Below, one piece after another: positions 19,931-31,495 of a DNA stretch of 64,000 bases. This DNA comes from Ophiostoma sp. CBS 140.51 (Eukaryota; Ascomycota; Sordariomycetes; Ophiostomatales; Ophiostomataceae). The DNA lies in the NCBI GenBank assembly GCA_029298735.1, contig JANSLP010000113.1, positions 1 to 64,000 of the forward strand, written 5' to 3'. The position numbers and the translations under genes were made by a program. Positions within the stretch are counted from its first letter, which is position 1. The number at the start of each line of letters is the position of its first letter. Below the pieces are notes generated by a model, which saw nothing but the letters and a program-made list of their open reading frames with translations, had not been told where the DNA came from and searched no databases.

Positions 19931-22861
19931 CTTTGCTGTCTCCACTTCTGCTTCTTCCTCTTCTTTCCTGCGAAAAACTTCTTCTGCATACGATTTTGCA
20001 TTTCCCTAACGACTTTTTATTTCTTCATGATCATGATTGATTTCTACAACGACGACACAAAACAGCTCAGAGAAGGCCGGTGCCCTTCTTTTTCATGAAT
20101 TGCTTTCCAGCGTTCTGTTTTTCATTTCTGCATTTCTTTTTCCATTCCTCCATTCGGATTATGACAGTCAACGGCATCGAACAGCTACACGATCTTCGCA
20201 CACAAACTGCGACAGTTGTTTTTCACTTTTGCTTTGTTTTTATCGGGTTTTTGCTTTTCAGCGAGCGTTTGCACTTTTTGGTCTTGTGTTTTTCGACCGG
20301 CCGAACGCAATCAACAAAACCAACGCGCTCACGCGCCATGCTTTTTGAATCTTGTTTTTCATTCTCGGACTACGACGCCGTACTTCGAGACCCCTCCCCA
20401 ACGAGGTTACCAACATTCATTTGGCTCTGCGAGCCGCCGACTACCGAATTTCTTTTGTTGTTTCCTTTCATTTAGGACACAATGATTTTTATTCCCTCTC
20501 TTCGCTTCGCTTCGACTAAAGGGCTACCGGTCCCTTGTCTGAGTTTTGTTTATGTCTGTCCTGCTGTGTCATCATGTTCATCTCCCCTTTATCGCTTTGC
20601 ATTCTTCTTTTGCTTTTTCTAACGTCAAGCGCTTTATTTTTGCCTTTTTGCCCTTTTTTGCCTTTTCACTTTGCCTTTTTCTGCTTTCCCGTTATCAAGC
20701 CAGCCAGCGAGCGAGTTCGTTCAGTTTTGTTTTTGCTTTTCTGCTTTTTCTTTGATTTTCCTGCGTTCTGTTTTTTGTTTCGACCTTTATTAAAGACTGC
20801 TCTTTGCTTTTTTTAACGTCTCATGTCCTCACGGTTTCATGTTTAACGCCTCATGTTTGTGCTTTTTTATTCATTTGGGTGGGTTGGGTTTTGCAAAGCT
20901 GCATTGGGACAGGCTCTGCCTTTGCTCTGTTTCTGCCTTTCTCGGCCATTTGGGATGGCTGATTGATCAAAAGAATTGGCCGGCTGCTTTGCATTTTTTG
21001 TTTACTCTTGTTTTCTGTTTCTGCTTCTATTCTTCGGTTTTCTCACCAACCGCCTTTACACACATCTTCGGTTCTCTTCTCCCTCCACTTACTCTTCTTT
21101 TTCTACCTCACGACCTTTCATGGTTAAAGTCATCTCAACCTTCTTTTGATCTCCCATCAAGGAAACAGACGAGCTGCGCAGCCCTGATAAGATTTTCTTT
21201 GTTTTCTGTTTTCTGTTTTCTGTTTTCTGTTTTCTTCTTGTTTTCGTCTTCTTTTTGTTGGTCCAACGATTCATGTTTCTCGAGGCGCATTGCACGAAAT
21301 AAGTTGCTGCCACCTTCAACATCATTTTTACTGTTTTATCGTTTTATCATTTTATCATGTACTTTGGGAGGGTTGGCCAGTCTTGCAAGAGGTCGTGGAA
21401 CATCGCCCAGACCAGATTGGACTCGCTTTTTCATGGTTTGCCTTGATTTACTTTTTTCTCATTTTTATCCCATCTTTTCTGTTTCGTTTCGACGACAACG
21501 TCTTCTTTTTTTCACACCCTTCCCCCTATCCCACAAGAAACCGACCAACGATCCCTATGAAAGGGGATATACCGAGGTTGAGCTTTCGAAAAGTGGCGAG
21601 ATATACGGAATCAAGAGAAAAAAGAAACACGACGAATACCTCGAGCACAAAACAAAAAGAAACAACACTAACTATCGACATCGTTCTCCTTGAACACCCA
21701 CACTCACTTCACCACCAAGCCTGACATACCACACATTTGTCGGCGCGTCGATCAGAACGCACTTTTTCTTTATGTCGTCTTACGAGAACACAACAATCGG
21801 AAACAACCTACAAAAACTTCAACGAAACAAACACAAAAACACACAAAACAAAACAAGAAAATCGACATTCAGCGAGCCGCGGAGTTCTATGCTTTAGTAC
21901 TTTTTCGGGACACGCAATCACGAAGGAAACACGACGATGACTTACGACCGGGGGGAAGGTGCATTGGAGGAAAATTGGGGGAGGCAAGGGAAGAGGGAAA
22001 CCTGGGATATTGGGATAAGGGGGTTTTGGGATGGGAAACGACGAGATACTGCAGGGAGAAACGGAAGACGAGAAAAAAACAAAGGACGGCAAAAAGCCAG
22101 CCGTTTTCTTTTCATTTTCTTTCCGCTGCATCGCCACAAAAATACCCACCTCTATGAGATATCACGACATTTAAGGATTATTTATGACTGATGGATTTAC
22201 TTTACTTTCTTCTATATCTTTAGTTTGGCTACTTTATTTACACACTTTATAAAAGCACATCTCCCAGGCATCTCAAACATCTTGCATCATGAATGTTAGT
22301 GAGAAGCCTCGTAAACAAATACGATCGATTTGACAAACCACGCGTTCGTGTTATTCGCCTCTCGAAGAGACGATGGAAGGCAGGAACATGCAAAGCAACT
22401 CCTACTATCTTCTCCGTCACAGTATTTTACTATGCCATGGGTGCTCATGTGAGGCGCAGTGGATTCACTCGCTGCAGCAAAAGAGCCCCGCCGTCTGCAA
22501 GTGAGATCGAAAACGCCTACAAAGTATGCGGCAATGGTAGAAGGAAGAAGGTATGGAATCCTGACTCTCTTCGAGGCCGGGTATTGACATCGGCGCAAAC
22601 GTTCGCTCTGAGAAAATAAAGTCATGCACGTTATATTTTGTTTCCAAAGAACCACCGCCAACAAGAGTATTCCAAAGAGAAAGAGAGTAAACAAAAACGA
22701 CACCCAAAAGACACGGTTCTACCACCAAGGAATATAAACTATCAGAAATAAAATGCTGTTTCCAAAAGAAAAGAAGACCAAAAGAAATACATAAAAATAC
22801 AGGTATAATAAAGCTCGTAACCAAGAAAATATCCAAAAGATGCAGAAAAGACGTGACGCGT
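19931..22861. other. Gene-free region with a T-rich to A-rich switch
   Basis: From the bZIP stop to about 21530 the plus strand is extremely T/C-rich, then it turns A-rich up to about 22100. The switch resembles a fungal promoter followed by an A-rich leader. The first ATG after it (21557) opens only a 55-codon ORF ending at 21724, without recognisable features. It may be a long 3' untranslated region, a noncoding RNA or its promoter. The part from 22160 to 22861 is AT-rich and is the 3' flank of the Sel1-repeat gene. Confidence 0.5.
21201..21235 (+). repeat. 7-bp tandem repeat (GTTTTCT x5)
   Basis: Five perfect copies of GTTTTCT within the T-rich region downstream of the bZIP gene. Confidence 0.95.
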
Positions 22862-25182
22862 CTATTTCTTCTTCTGCTTGTCAGGATCGTACTTTTCTTT
22901 CCAGATCCTGTAAATTTTGTGTTAGTAAATATTCACAGTGAATGATAGGAAGAAGCATGCGTGGGGGGTGGGGGACAGCATAAAGGAAAGGAGAGGCCAA
23001 AACGAGGCGAGAAATCAGATGGCTGCCAGTGGTCTGGAAGTTGCCGTCACTTTCCTCCTCCTTCGTCTTTAATGGCTGCACGTCCACAGCCTATCAACCC
23101 GTCGCTGCCTAAGCAGCTGTAACAGTCCGAAAGCATTCCCCACGGGGAGCGACCAAACGCCGTGTCCAATGAGATCCGGGGTAGAGAAAGTGTGACAACG
23201 AGAGAAAATAGAGTAATGCATACCAGGAGTTGCCAAGAGTCTTGTTGCCATTTTGCTCCGCCAGGCGGTAGTATTTGGAGGCCAAAAACTGCAGGAGGGA
23301 AAACAAAGAGTTAGTGTCTGTGATGGTAGTAACAGGGGCGCATAAGTGCAGGAGGAGGCGAAATGTATTCCGCCTCTCACGGCGCTCATCCAGCTTCTTG
23401 CATGCCGAAATGTCTCCCTTTCGCAGTTCCAATAATGCTCTTAGTGTGGGGGTGCTCTCAGTGCTGAAAGTGATCAAAAGACCACAGCTGAATGCATCTG
23501 ATTTGCTATTGTCCCAAGGGTTTGTTGATGCCCAACCCAAGCAGCTAGGACTCTCAGCCGCTTCCCCAGAGGACAGGCCAAACAGAGTGCAGAGCAGCTG
23601 AACCACGTGCAGTAGTGTTGCAAAAAAAGGGAGACATGATAAAGTAATGATTGCAACATCCAATGTGATATTGACGATGCAAGGGGACACAGTGGCCAAA
23701 AAGACCTGCAATGGATGCTTACCTTGTCTTTCTTACAGCCGAAACCTTCGAGATAGCACCAGGCGACTTCATTCATGGCGTCTGATTTGTTAGTGGGTGA
23801 ACATCTGCGAATAGAGGAAAGAGAGTGTACTCACCACTATCGCCAAGGTTCGCGGCCGTCTCGTAGTATTGCTTCGCCGCGATCGGGTCCCGGTCCAGAC
23901 CCCAGCCGTTGCGGAAACAGTTGGCTAGCTCAAAGATAGCCAGCACCAGTTCACCCTTGGCCGCACCGCCCTTGTTGATACCTGCCTTGAGCGCCATGTC
24001 TTCGACGAGGGCCGCATTGGACGCCGCTGCCGACAAGTACTTGACCGCCTGCTCCGTGTCCGGCATACAGCCCCAGCCGTGCCGCAGCGCCAGGCCGTAC
24101 AGAACTTGGCTCAGTGGGTTGTTGTACCCGCGCGGGTCGGCCAGGATGCCAAACATGCGTGTCGACTGTTCGAGCTGGCCCTCTTCGTGCAGGCGGATGG
24201 CTTCTTGAATGTTGGCATCCAACTCTTTGCTAGAGACGGTCCCGTTGGCGGCGCTGTTACTGCGGCTGCGGGTACTACCCGCAGGACTGGCGGCACCGGG
24301 ACCACCACCCCGACTGCTGCCCAACCGCTCCTCGGGCGTGCCTGGCCGGCTGCCGTTGAGCTGCTGCACCTTTTCGTTTTCGAGGGCAAGCATGGTTGCG
24401 CGCTTTTCCCACTGCGACTCAACGACCGGGTTGGCGGGTGCGGGCTTGCTGTTCGGTGTGCCTGGCACGGGTGCCGAGGTGGGCGGTGCGCCGCCGGTGC
24501 TGGACGCCGAGCCTTGTGATGATAGCGAGATTGAAGACGAGTGACCGAATGTCCGGTTCCCACCCTCGCCCTCACCCTCGGGCACCACAATTTCCGGCAG
24601 GTTCGCCGGCACATGGGAGCTCGTGCTAGGCGTCCGGCTCAGGTGCAGGCGCTGTGACAGACGGCGGGCCGTGGACTCGGCGGCGGCGTTACTGCCGTCG
24701 TTTCCGCCTGCAACACTCGACGACACGGACGCGCTGCGGCTGCTGCGTCCGCTGCGCGACGACTTGCGGAACATGTCGAAACTGCGGCGGTGGTTCTGCG
24801 GGCTCGACGGGCTGGCCAGGCCACCACCGTTATTGCTGCTTCCTCCAGCCGTTAAATAGTCACCGCCCTGAGAATAATCGTCCCGGCCGGCCGGCGGGTG
24901 GATCACTTCTTGCGACAAAGTATCGGAGCGAATAAATGTAAACTCGGGGGTCTCGAGCGGGGCGGGCGGCGGGGGACGCGGGGGTGGGGTTCTCCGACGT
25001 TGCGGTTGCGATTGCGACTGTGAATACGACTGTGATTGTGTGCGCTCGAACTGTTGTTGATACTGTTGCTGGAACTGGTCAAACTCGGACGACTGCGACT
25101 GCGATTGCGGAGGGAACGAGGAGAAGCCCTCGTCCTCGTCGTCGCTGCCGCCCTTTTTCTTTAATAGGTCGCGGAGGCCCAT
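22862..25182 (-). CDS. Sel1-repeat protein, Nif1/DSF2-like
   Basis: Four exons: 25182-23835, 23781-23723, 23288-23224 and 22907-22862; joined they give 505 aa in one frame. The N-terminal 300 residues are disordered: a Ser/Gln-rich tract, proline-rich patches and Ser/Arg clusters. The C-terminal part carries Sel1-like (TPR-related) repeats from about 325, including EEGQLEQSTRMFGILAD, YGLALRHGWGC and ELANCFRNGWGLDRD, and across the splice joints DAMNEVAWCYLEGFGCKK, FLASKYYRLAEQNGNK and a final SWIWKEKYDP motif. This architecture matches fungal proteins annotated as cell-cycle inhibitor Nif1 (in fission yeast a partner of the Nim1 kinase), with DSF2 as the budding-yeast relative. The function here is inferred. 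Introns 2 (434 nt) and 3 (316 nt) are long for a fungus; intron 1 is 53 nt. Confidence 0.88.
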
Positions 25183-27677
25183 CGTGAGAGTTGTGCGTCT
25201 GGGCGCAAGGGCCTGAATGAGATCAAAGGTGGAAAAGGTGAAACGGCACGGCAGAGCTGCGACAGCTTGAGGTCACAGTTCGGGAACAAAAAGAGGACAG
25301 GAAGGGGTGTTCTTGGGGTTCTTGGTGGTCTTAAGATCGACGTAAGGTGAGGGGCGTTCTAAGGTCTAATGTATGTGTATGCTTTGGTCGCCGGACGAGA
25401 GCTGCCTGTCGCAAAAAAGGCACTCATCGCATGTGCCACTTGGTGGGCTTTTCGAGGAGTCGACTCGTTTAGTCGTTGGGGACGTGAGGGGGAAAGAGTG
25501 GAAACAAAGACCGTTGACGAAAAACGGGCACCCTCCAAAAGTATATATGTATGTATGTGATTGTGTATCAATATGGCTATGAATGTAAGTGTGGAATGCA
25601 GACGGATCGGGGCATGAAAAAGGAACAAAAAATCAAAGAAAAGGATCCAGAACCGGAAAATACGATCGCGAGGCTTGGACTTTTTGCACTCCTGCACTTT
25701 GGGCCTTGGACAGCTGGCTGGCTGGACTGGGCAGGGAAGGTGCGCGCGGCGGAACTGGCGGAGGAAGGCGCCAAGGACCAAGGTGTTAGGGATATGGAGA
25801 CTTTCTGCACGATGCCAGCCCACCTCTTTGTTCGTATTTTGTATCTGACCTGGCGAGCCTGGATATTGTCGGTCGTTCTTGCCCTTTGCTTCTGATTTTC
25901 TGACTCTTTCTCACAGGTCTTTGACCAGCTCTCCAAAGCTCTTTCCCTATTCACCTTGCCCCTGACCCCTCTTTCCTATTGTGATGACGATGTTGCTTCG
26001 CTCCTTCCATGAACATTTTGTGCCTCGCAGTCGCTCCTGCCCAGCTTTTTTTCCTCGTCGTGAATCCTATGCGCCTGCCATGAATGGCACCTGTCGCTAC
26101 CTTTACTCCTGGACCATCGAGTCGCCCCCCCTGTAGCTAGCTTTAGAACGGCGCCAAAGACGAAGACCAAAAAAAATATAGTGAGGGGTCGGCGGTCGGG
26201 AGGTTCAGGGTATGTGTCCCAAGGAGGTGCGGAAACGCAAAAAGGCATAGGACTCGTGCAAGTCATGGTTCTCCTGCACGCAGGAGGCGCCGAGGCGCGC
26301 TGAGGCGCTGCGCATAGCCCCTGGCTCAGCCTCTACTTGCTGCCATTTTTAACTCATTCTTAGCCATTCTTGCCCATTTTGATCGTTCTCGTCTTTTTCA
26401 GGCCATCCTTTTAAACGCCAAGTGAGAACAGGCTGTCAAAGTGCGAGAAAGTGCAGATAGCTCCTTCCCCAGCCGCGCGCAACACGAAACATTGTGTTGA
26501 AAGGCAGGAACGAATAAAAGCCCGAAAAGGCAAGAGCCGACCACATGGAGAATATTGAGACTCCGGCTCCGACTGCTATGGTTTGTTTAAATACAGGTCA
26601 CAGCCCACAAAGTTACCAGCCAACAGCGCATGCGCCCGAGAACTGCCCATCAACGCGTATTACCTCGAGGTGAGAGCTACTGATAAAGGGTTTGGTGCCC
26701 GGCAGCGGTAACGTTGGCAGCTGCTGTATTTATATCACTGTCGTCGTCACCACAACCTATTGGAATTGCCGCATTAGGAAATGCAGGCGTATTATACTCG
26801 CCCGAGTATGGGAGCGCAAGCCAACTAGATATATGTTTTCCGGCTGTCACTATCAACGTTTTCCGCTTGGAGCTCATAACAAATTTAGGGACAAGACGAT
26901 GCCCGCTTTGCAAACGTATCATATCCTACCATGCAGATGTGATCGAAGGCTGACGCAAGTTCCGTCGGCTGAACGCCTCTACTATGAAAGTTAAATTTTC
27001 AACCTGTGATCTCTCTTCTTTGTAAAAAGAGCTTAGACCGAAGATTATAGAGAAATGAAGTTATCGACTTGGATCAATGCGTTCGAGGAATTTTTCATAT
27101 GTCAGATTTCAAGCACACGTAGCTTGCTGCTATGATCTAGCTGTGCAGCGGAAGTGGTATTGATTCTTTATAATTTTTACAAACTATACAAGTTTCACGA
27201 CACCCATCGTAAATAAAGACGTCTCTCAAAGTTCATCCCGTCTTTCAATGTTCTCGAAGCATGGAGGAAGGGTTCACCTCCTGAAAGAAAAGCGGGCCAG
27301 TATGCGGCTCCTTCCGTATTTCACATGAAATTGGAGCTTGGCGCGGTTCTCCTTCAGCACCTCTCCAGGCCTAGCGAACAGCAAGTTCCAGGCCCATGCA
27401 AGCCCAAAACGGCAACAACCTTCAGCGTAACATTAGCCTCATTCGCATTCTCCAAACTGAGAACGACGCGTTGCTCTCCCAATATCGAATTTCGTCTCAT
27501 TACTTCATTCTTCACTTTACACTTCATCGCACCTTCCCGTCTCAACGACATCCAATCGCGGGACCACCCCTGACCAATTTATCGCTCTTTCTTTCCATCT
27601 AGTGCTCCTTGCATTCCTCATCACCGCCAACCTCAAAAGACATCCCCTTTCCACCGGCCCCTTTCGGCCACCCTTCA
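25183..27677. other. Intergenic region
   Basis: 2.5 kb between the divergent Sel1-repeat and deacetylase genes. It starts with the purine-rich leader of the minus-strand gene. The stretch 26550-27300 is more AT-rich with no coding signal. Short ORFs overlap on both strands; none is supported. Confidence 0.5.
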
Positions 27678-28571
27678 ATGCTCCGCTTCCCGCGCCTCCT
27701 GCGCCTGCCGTCCAAGCTACGCCGGCGCGCACGGCGGCAACGCATGGCGACCCTTCTTGCTCTCCTGGCCCTTGTCTGCCTGCTTCTCGTGCCGTTCTAT
27801 GTCGTCTACAAACCGCCACGGCCGCTCATCAGCTACTTTGTCAGCCGTTGGCCCGACGTGCTCTGGCGCGTCGACCTGCCGGTGGTGGTGACATCCGGTG
27901 ATCCATCCGAAAAGCCCGCTCAGCGCAAGCTCGTTGCCCTTACCATTGACGACGCACCGTCAGAGTACACCCGGGGCATCCTCGAGGTGCTGCATCAGTA
28001 CGACGCCCACGCGACCTTCTTTGTCATTGGCGGCCAGGTGCCCGGTCGGCAAAGCGTGCTGCGCGAGGCCTTGGCCCAAGGCGGGCACGAGTTGGCCAAC
28101 CACGGCATGCACGACGAGCCGGCGCGGTCGCTGACGGACGGCGACCTGAAAGCGCAGATTGCCGAGGTCGACGGGATGCTCCAACAGGTGTACGAGTCAG
28201 TACGGGCCGGCCGACACGGCGGCGCCACAAACACGGAGCTGGCACAGGACAAGCCTCCGCGCTACTACCGCCCCGGCTCCGGCTTCTTTAGTGACCGGAT
28301 GCGCTCGCTCATCCAACAGCTCGGCTACAAGATGGTGCTGGGCGGCGTGTACCCGCACGACGCACAAATCAACTACCCTTGGGTCAATGCACAGCACATT
28401 CTGAGCATGCTGAAGCCGGGCGCGATTGTCATTTGCCACGACCGACGGTCGTGGACGGCGCCGATGCTACGCAAGATGCTGCCGGCGGCCATCAAGCAGG
28501 GCTACCAGTTTGTCACGGTCACGGAGCTCCTGGAAGCCGGCAAAGAAGCGCCTTACACGAGGGAAGGCTGA
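27678..28571 (+). CDS. Membrane-anchored polysaccharide deacetylase (CE4/NodB domain)
   Basis: 297 aa, single exon. Residues 1-22 are Arg-rich and 24-44 form a single hydrophobic helix, suggesting a type II membrane protein with its catalytic domain in the secretory lumen or outside the cell. The NodB domain starts at about residue 85 with LTIDDAPSEYT (the TFDDGP-type motif; D91 and D92). Next come HATFFVIGGQVPG and GHELANHGMHDEPARSL, with H142 and H145 as probable metal ligands, then YYRPGSGFF (the RPP/RPG-type motif) and GAIVICHD near the end. CE4 enzymes remove acetyl groups from chitin, chitooligosaccharides or related glycans; the substrate is not determined. The ATG at 27678 is preferred over a non-ATG opening at 27609. 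It is convergent with the PLP enzyme, 210 bases away. Confidence 0.88.
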   Translation: MLRFPRLLRLPSKLRRRARRQRMATLLALLALVCLLLVPFYVVYKPPRPLISYFVSRWPDVLWRVDLPVVVTSGDPSEKPAQRKLVALTIDDAPSEYTRGILEVLHQYDAHATFFVIGGQVPGRQSVLREALAQGGHELANHGMHDEPARSLTDGDLKAQIAEVDGMLQQVYESVRAGRHGGATNTELAQDKPPRYYRPGSGFFSDRMRSLIQQLGYKMVLGGVYPHDAQINYPWVNAQHILSMLKPGAIVICHDRRSWTAPMLRKMLPAAIKQGYQFVTVTELLEAGKEAPYTREG

Positions 28572-28781
28572 AGAAAAGTATCCTAAAAAGATATGAATTC
28601 GAGCTACTATAAGCTACGGCTAAATGGTATTGAAACTCTGGTATTAAAAACTTGGGTTGGGCCTCCGGTGAAGCTGGGTTGAACCTGAGAATGCGCAAAA
28701 TGGGTTATGAGTGCCGACGATCGGCTATGCAAGAGACAAACAAGACAAAAGAAAAAAGAAAAAAGAAGCGGCCACATCAGA

Positions 28782-30059
28782 CTACGCCTTGGTGGCGGCC
28801 TTCTCGGCGACCAGGTCGGCAAAGGCGCGCTCAAAGTCGGCCTTGATATCCTCCCAGCCCTCGACGCCAATGCTCACACGCAGCAGCCGCTTGTCGACGT
28901 GCGGGTCTGTCATAGCCCGCCACTCAATCAAGCTCTCGACACCGCCCAGGCTGGTGGCGTGGTGAAACAGCGCCAGCTTGCTCGGCAAGCGGCGGGCCTG
29001 CGCCTCCTCGCGCAGCACAATACTAAACACGGGGCCGAACCCGCGCGGCATCTGCTGGTTCAGCCACGAGGCGGGGTCTGCGGCCTCGGGCTGCAGGCTC
29101 GCGTGGTGGATGCGCTCCACCACCTGCGACACTATGCTCTCAGGGTTCTTTTGTTCCGCGGCCAGCCACGCCACCAGCTTGGACGCATTGCTGCTTTGGC
29201 GCTCGACGCGCAGCTCCAGCGTCCGCAAGCTGCGCACACCCAGCCAGCCCTCGAGGCTGCCCATGACGCCGCCAATCACGAGACGCTCGTACTGCAGCCC
29301 GGCCAGCCAGTTTTGCTCGGCGTCGCGCGACGTCGGGTCCTTGATGTACTTTTTGTTGACCGACAGCACGCCGCACAGAATGTCCGAGTGGCCACCAAAG
29401 TACTTGCTGCCCGAGTGCATGACAATGTCGGCGCCCCACTGGAAGGGATCCAGCAGCGGCGGCGGCGCAAACGTGGCGTCAACCGTCAAATAACATTTTT
29501 TGTCCTTGGCAATCTTGGAGTAGTACGCCAGGTCGCGGGCCTCGCCCGTGGGGTTGAGCGGTGTCTCGACGTGCACAATGTCACCGGGCTGCAGCTTGGC
29601 GAGGTCTTCGTCCTTCATCAGATCCAGCTTCTCCAGACCGTTGAGCTTCTTCATCACATCCAGGACGCCATGGCAGCCGTGGTAGCCCGCGCCAATGGCG
29701 ACGCGGCGCGGGTTGAGGAACACGACCAGCGCATGGAACGAGGCCATGCCCGAGGCATAGGTGAGGGTGGGCTGGCCAATCAGGTCCGACAGGATCGCTT
29801 CGAGGCGCGTCGTGTTGGGCGCCGAGTCGCGCGAGTAGACGTGCGAGTCAAAGGGGGCTTCCGGATTGGTGTTGTCCCAGGCGCGCAGGGCGTCCGGGTC
29901 GTCGTTGTAGCGGAACGTGGTTGACACGTGGAGGGGCGGGGCGACGGCGCGATGGGAGTTGACATAGTCGTCGGCGTGGACGGCACGGGTGGCCCGCGAG
30001 AGTGTGTGCGGCTCAAACGTGGCGGCCAGCCCGTCGGGGCCCTTCTTTGCGGCGACCAT
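28782..30059 (-). CDS. Cys/Met metabolism PLP-dependent enzyme (cystathionine gamma-synthase-like)
   Basis: 425 aa, single exon. A fold-type I PLP enzyme of the cystathionine synthase/lyase family, acting in transsulfuration or a related amino-acid step. Visible landmarks are YSRDSAPNTTRLEAIL and TYASGMASFHAL (cofactor phosphate region), AGYHGCHGVLDV, ETPLNPTGEARDL, LTVDATFAPP with D194 contacting the pyridine nitrogen, and MHSGSKYFGGHSD with K219 forming the Schiff base. The 'VDATFAPP' and 'Y-H-G-C-H' variants differ from classic gamma-lyases and match the divergent fungal subgroup of uncertain substrate. The first in-frame ATG is at 30059; a longer reading upstream lacks an ATG. Confidence 0.9.
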   Translation of the reverse strand: MVAAKKGPDGLAATFEPHTLSRATRAVHADDYVNSHRAVAPPLHVSTTFRYNDDPDALRAWDNTNPEAPFDSHVYSRDSAPNTTRLEAILSDLIGQPTLTYASGMASFHALVVFLNPRRVAIGAGYHGCHGVLDVMKKLNGLEKLDLMKDEDLAKLQPGDIVHVETPLNPTGEARDLAYYSKIAKDKKCYLTVDATFAPPPLLDPFQWGADIVMHSGSKYFGGHSDILCGVLSVNKKYIKDPTSRDAEQNWLAGLQYERLVIGGVMGSLEGWLGVRSLRTLELRVERQSSNASKLVAWLAAEQKNPESIVSQVVERIHHASLQPEAADPASWLNQQMPRGFGPVFSIVLREEAQARRLPSKLALFHHATSLGGVESLIEWRAMTDPHVDKRLLRVSIGVEGWEDIKADFERAFADLVAEKAATKA

Positions 30060-31495
30060 TGGAGGAGGTGGGGGGATTCGAGAAAAGGGTACTGTTGTCA
30101 ATTGGGTTTCCGGGTAGTTGGTGGCAGTTGAAGAGAGTGGTATTAATGCAGAAGGAGGTTATTCGGACGTCTGTATATATAGTGCATGGACTAGATTTAG
30201 GTGGACGTCGAATAGGGAAGGTTTTACCAAGTGAGCCAAGCTTGTCAACGACAAGGCGTCACCCAAACGTGCATGTAGAAAAGTGTATTAATTAGGTGGG
30301 ATCCAGAAAAAAAGGTCCAAAGAACGAGAAAGAAGAATGGCGAAGGCGAATCTGGACACCAAAAGAATGCTTTGGTGCGGCCGTAGTGTCATTCTAGCGG
30401 CCTTTGAGCACCGAAGAACCCCTCGATAGAGGACGAGGAGGAGAAGGGGTGAGAAGAGCTCCACCACATGGAAGACGCCGTTCCTTCTAACGAGATAGGA
30501 TCTGACTACAACACTTCTACGGCAGGCAAGTACGCTGGCGGGGTAGGGTCGTCTTTCGAGAATTATTACGTTTATTCAAATCCTCCAACCTTTTTTGAGT
30601 CACTCCCGGAGTAGGTAGGTGGACAACGACACAATGAAGAGAATGCCGGAGCCGCTGTTCTGCGTATTTCTGCATATCTATCGTATGGCCGTCCGACTTT
30701 GGTGGGGCGTGCCACCAGTTCCTACACAGTATTTGCCATACAACGGAGGGCGCTATCGGATCAAGTCCATCAAGTCCATGGCTTTGGAGTACACCTGGTT
30801 CGACCCTGATGGCGCCATTGCCGCCAGTTGTTGCTATTTGGGTACGATTGACATAATTCACCATTTCCATGCGGAACGACACAACATCGAGTGTTCCGCA
30901 GAATACCAGATCGAGAGGAACTCATTATGATTCATGTTCTGAAACGGAAGAGTACTCGACAGCTCACAACCTCACTTGTTCCAACATCTACTTGATATCG
31001 TCAATCATTTTCACAATAATCACATTGTTTTCACCAGTTTTCGTACACTTTTTAATCCATAACTTTTTATAATTCTTTTTCCCTACTACCTTTACTCCTC
31101 CATCCTATCCTTGGGCTCTTCCTTTTTCTTTTCTTTTTTTTCTTGAGCCTCATTCTTTTTTTTCCATATTCTTTCTTATAATCCCATCGCAACAAAAAAC
31201 AAAACCACGCTCTTGTGCTGTCCAGTTGGACATTCCAAGCGTGTGAGCGCAGAAACGCCAGACTCTAAAAAAACAAGAAACAACCACTGCCAATGCTGGG
31301 TATCGTCTCAATGCAAGGATGCAAGAATGCAAGATATGCTTCATCCCCTTCTCAACGACACGTGAAATGGATGCAAAAAAAAAACAAGGAAACAACAAAA
31401 CGCAGATGCACAAAAAGGGGGGAAGGCCGTAAAAGGGCGCACAGGAATCTACAATGAGTCAGAAGACATGAATGAAAATCAAAAGCACCGAGTGC
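30060..31495. other. Intergenic region
   Basis: 1.4 kb between the start of the PLP enzyme and the end of the CCCH protein, both on the minus strand. A 103-codon plus-strand ORF (30619-30930) has no recognisable features and a minus-strand ORF overlaps it. From 31050 the sequence is T-rich. No gene can be supported. Confidence 0.5.

Noticed and set aside
20839..21693. 284-codon plus-strand ORF after the bZIP gene
   Set aside because: Phe/Leu-rich product of a T-rich tract, opening in a different composition from its end; no domain.
30619..30930. 103-codon plus-strand ORF
   Set aside because: No conserved features, and an equally long ORF lies on the other strand.
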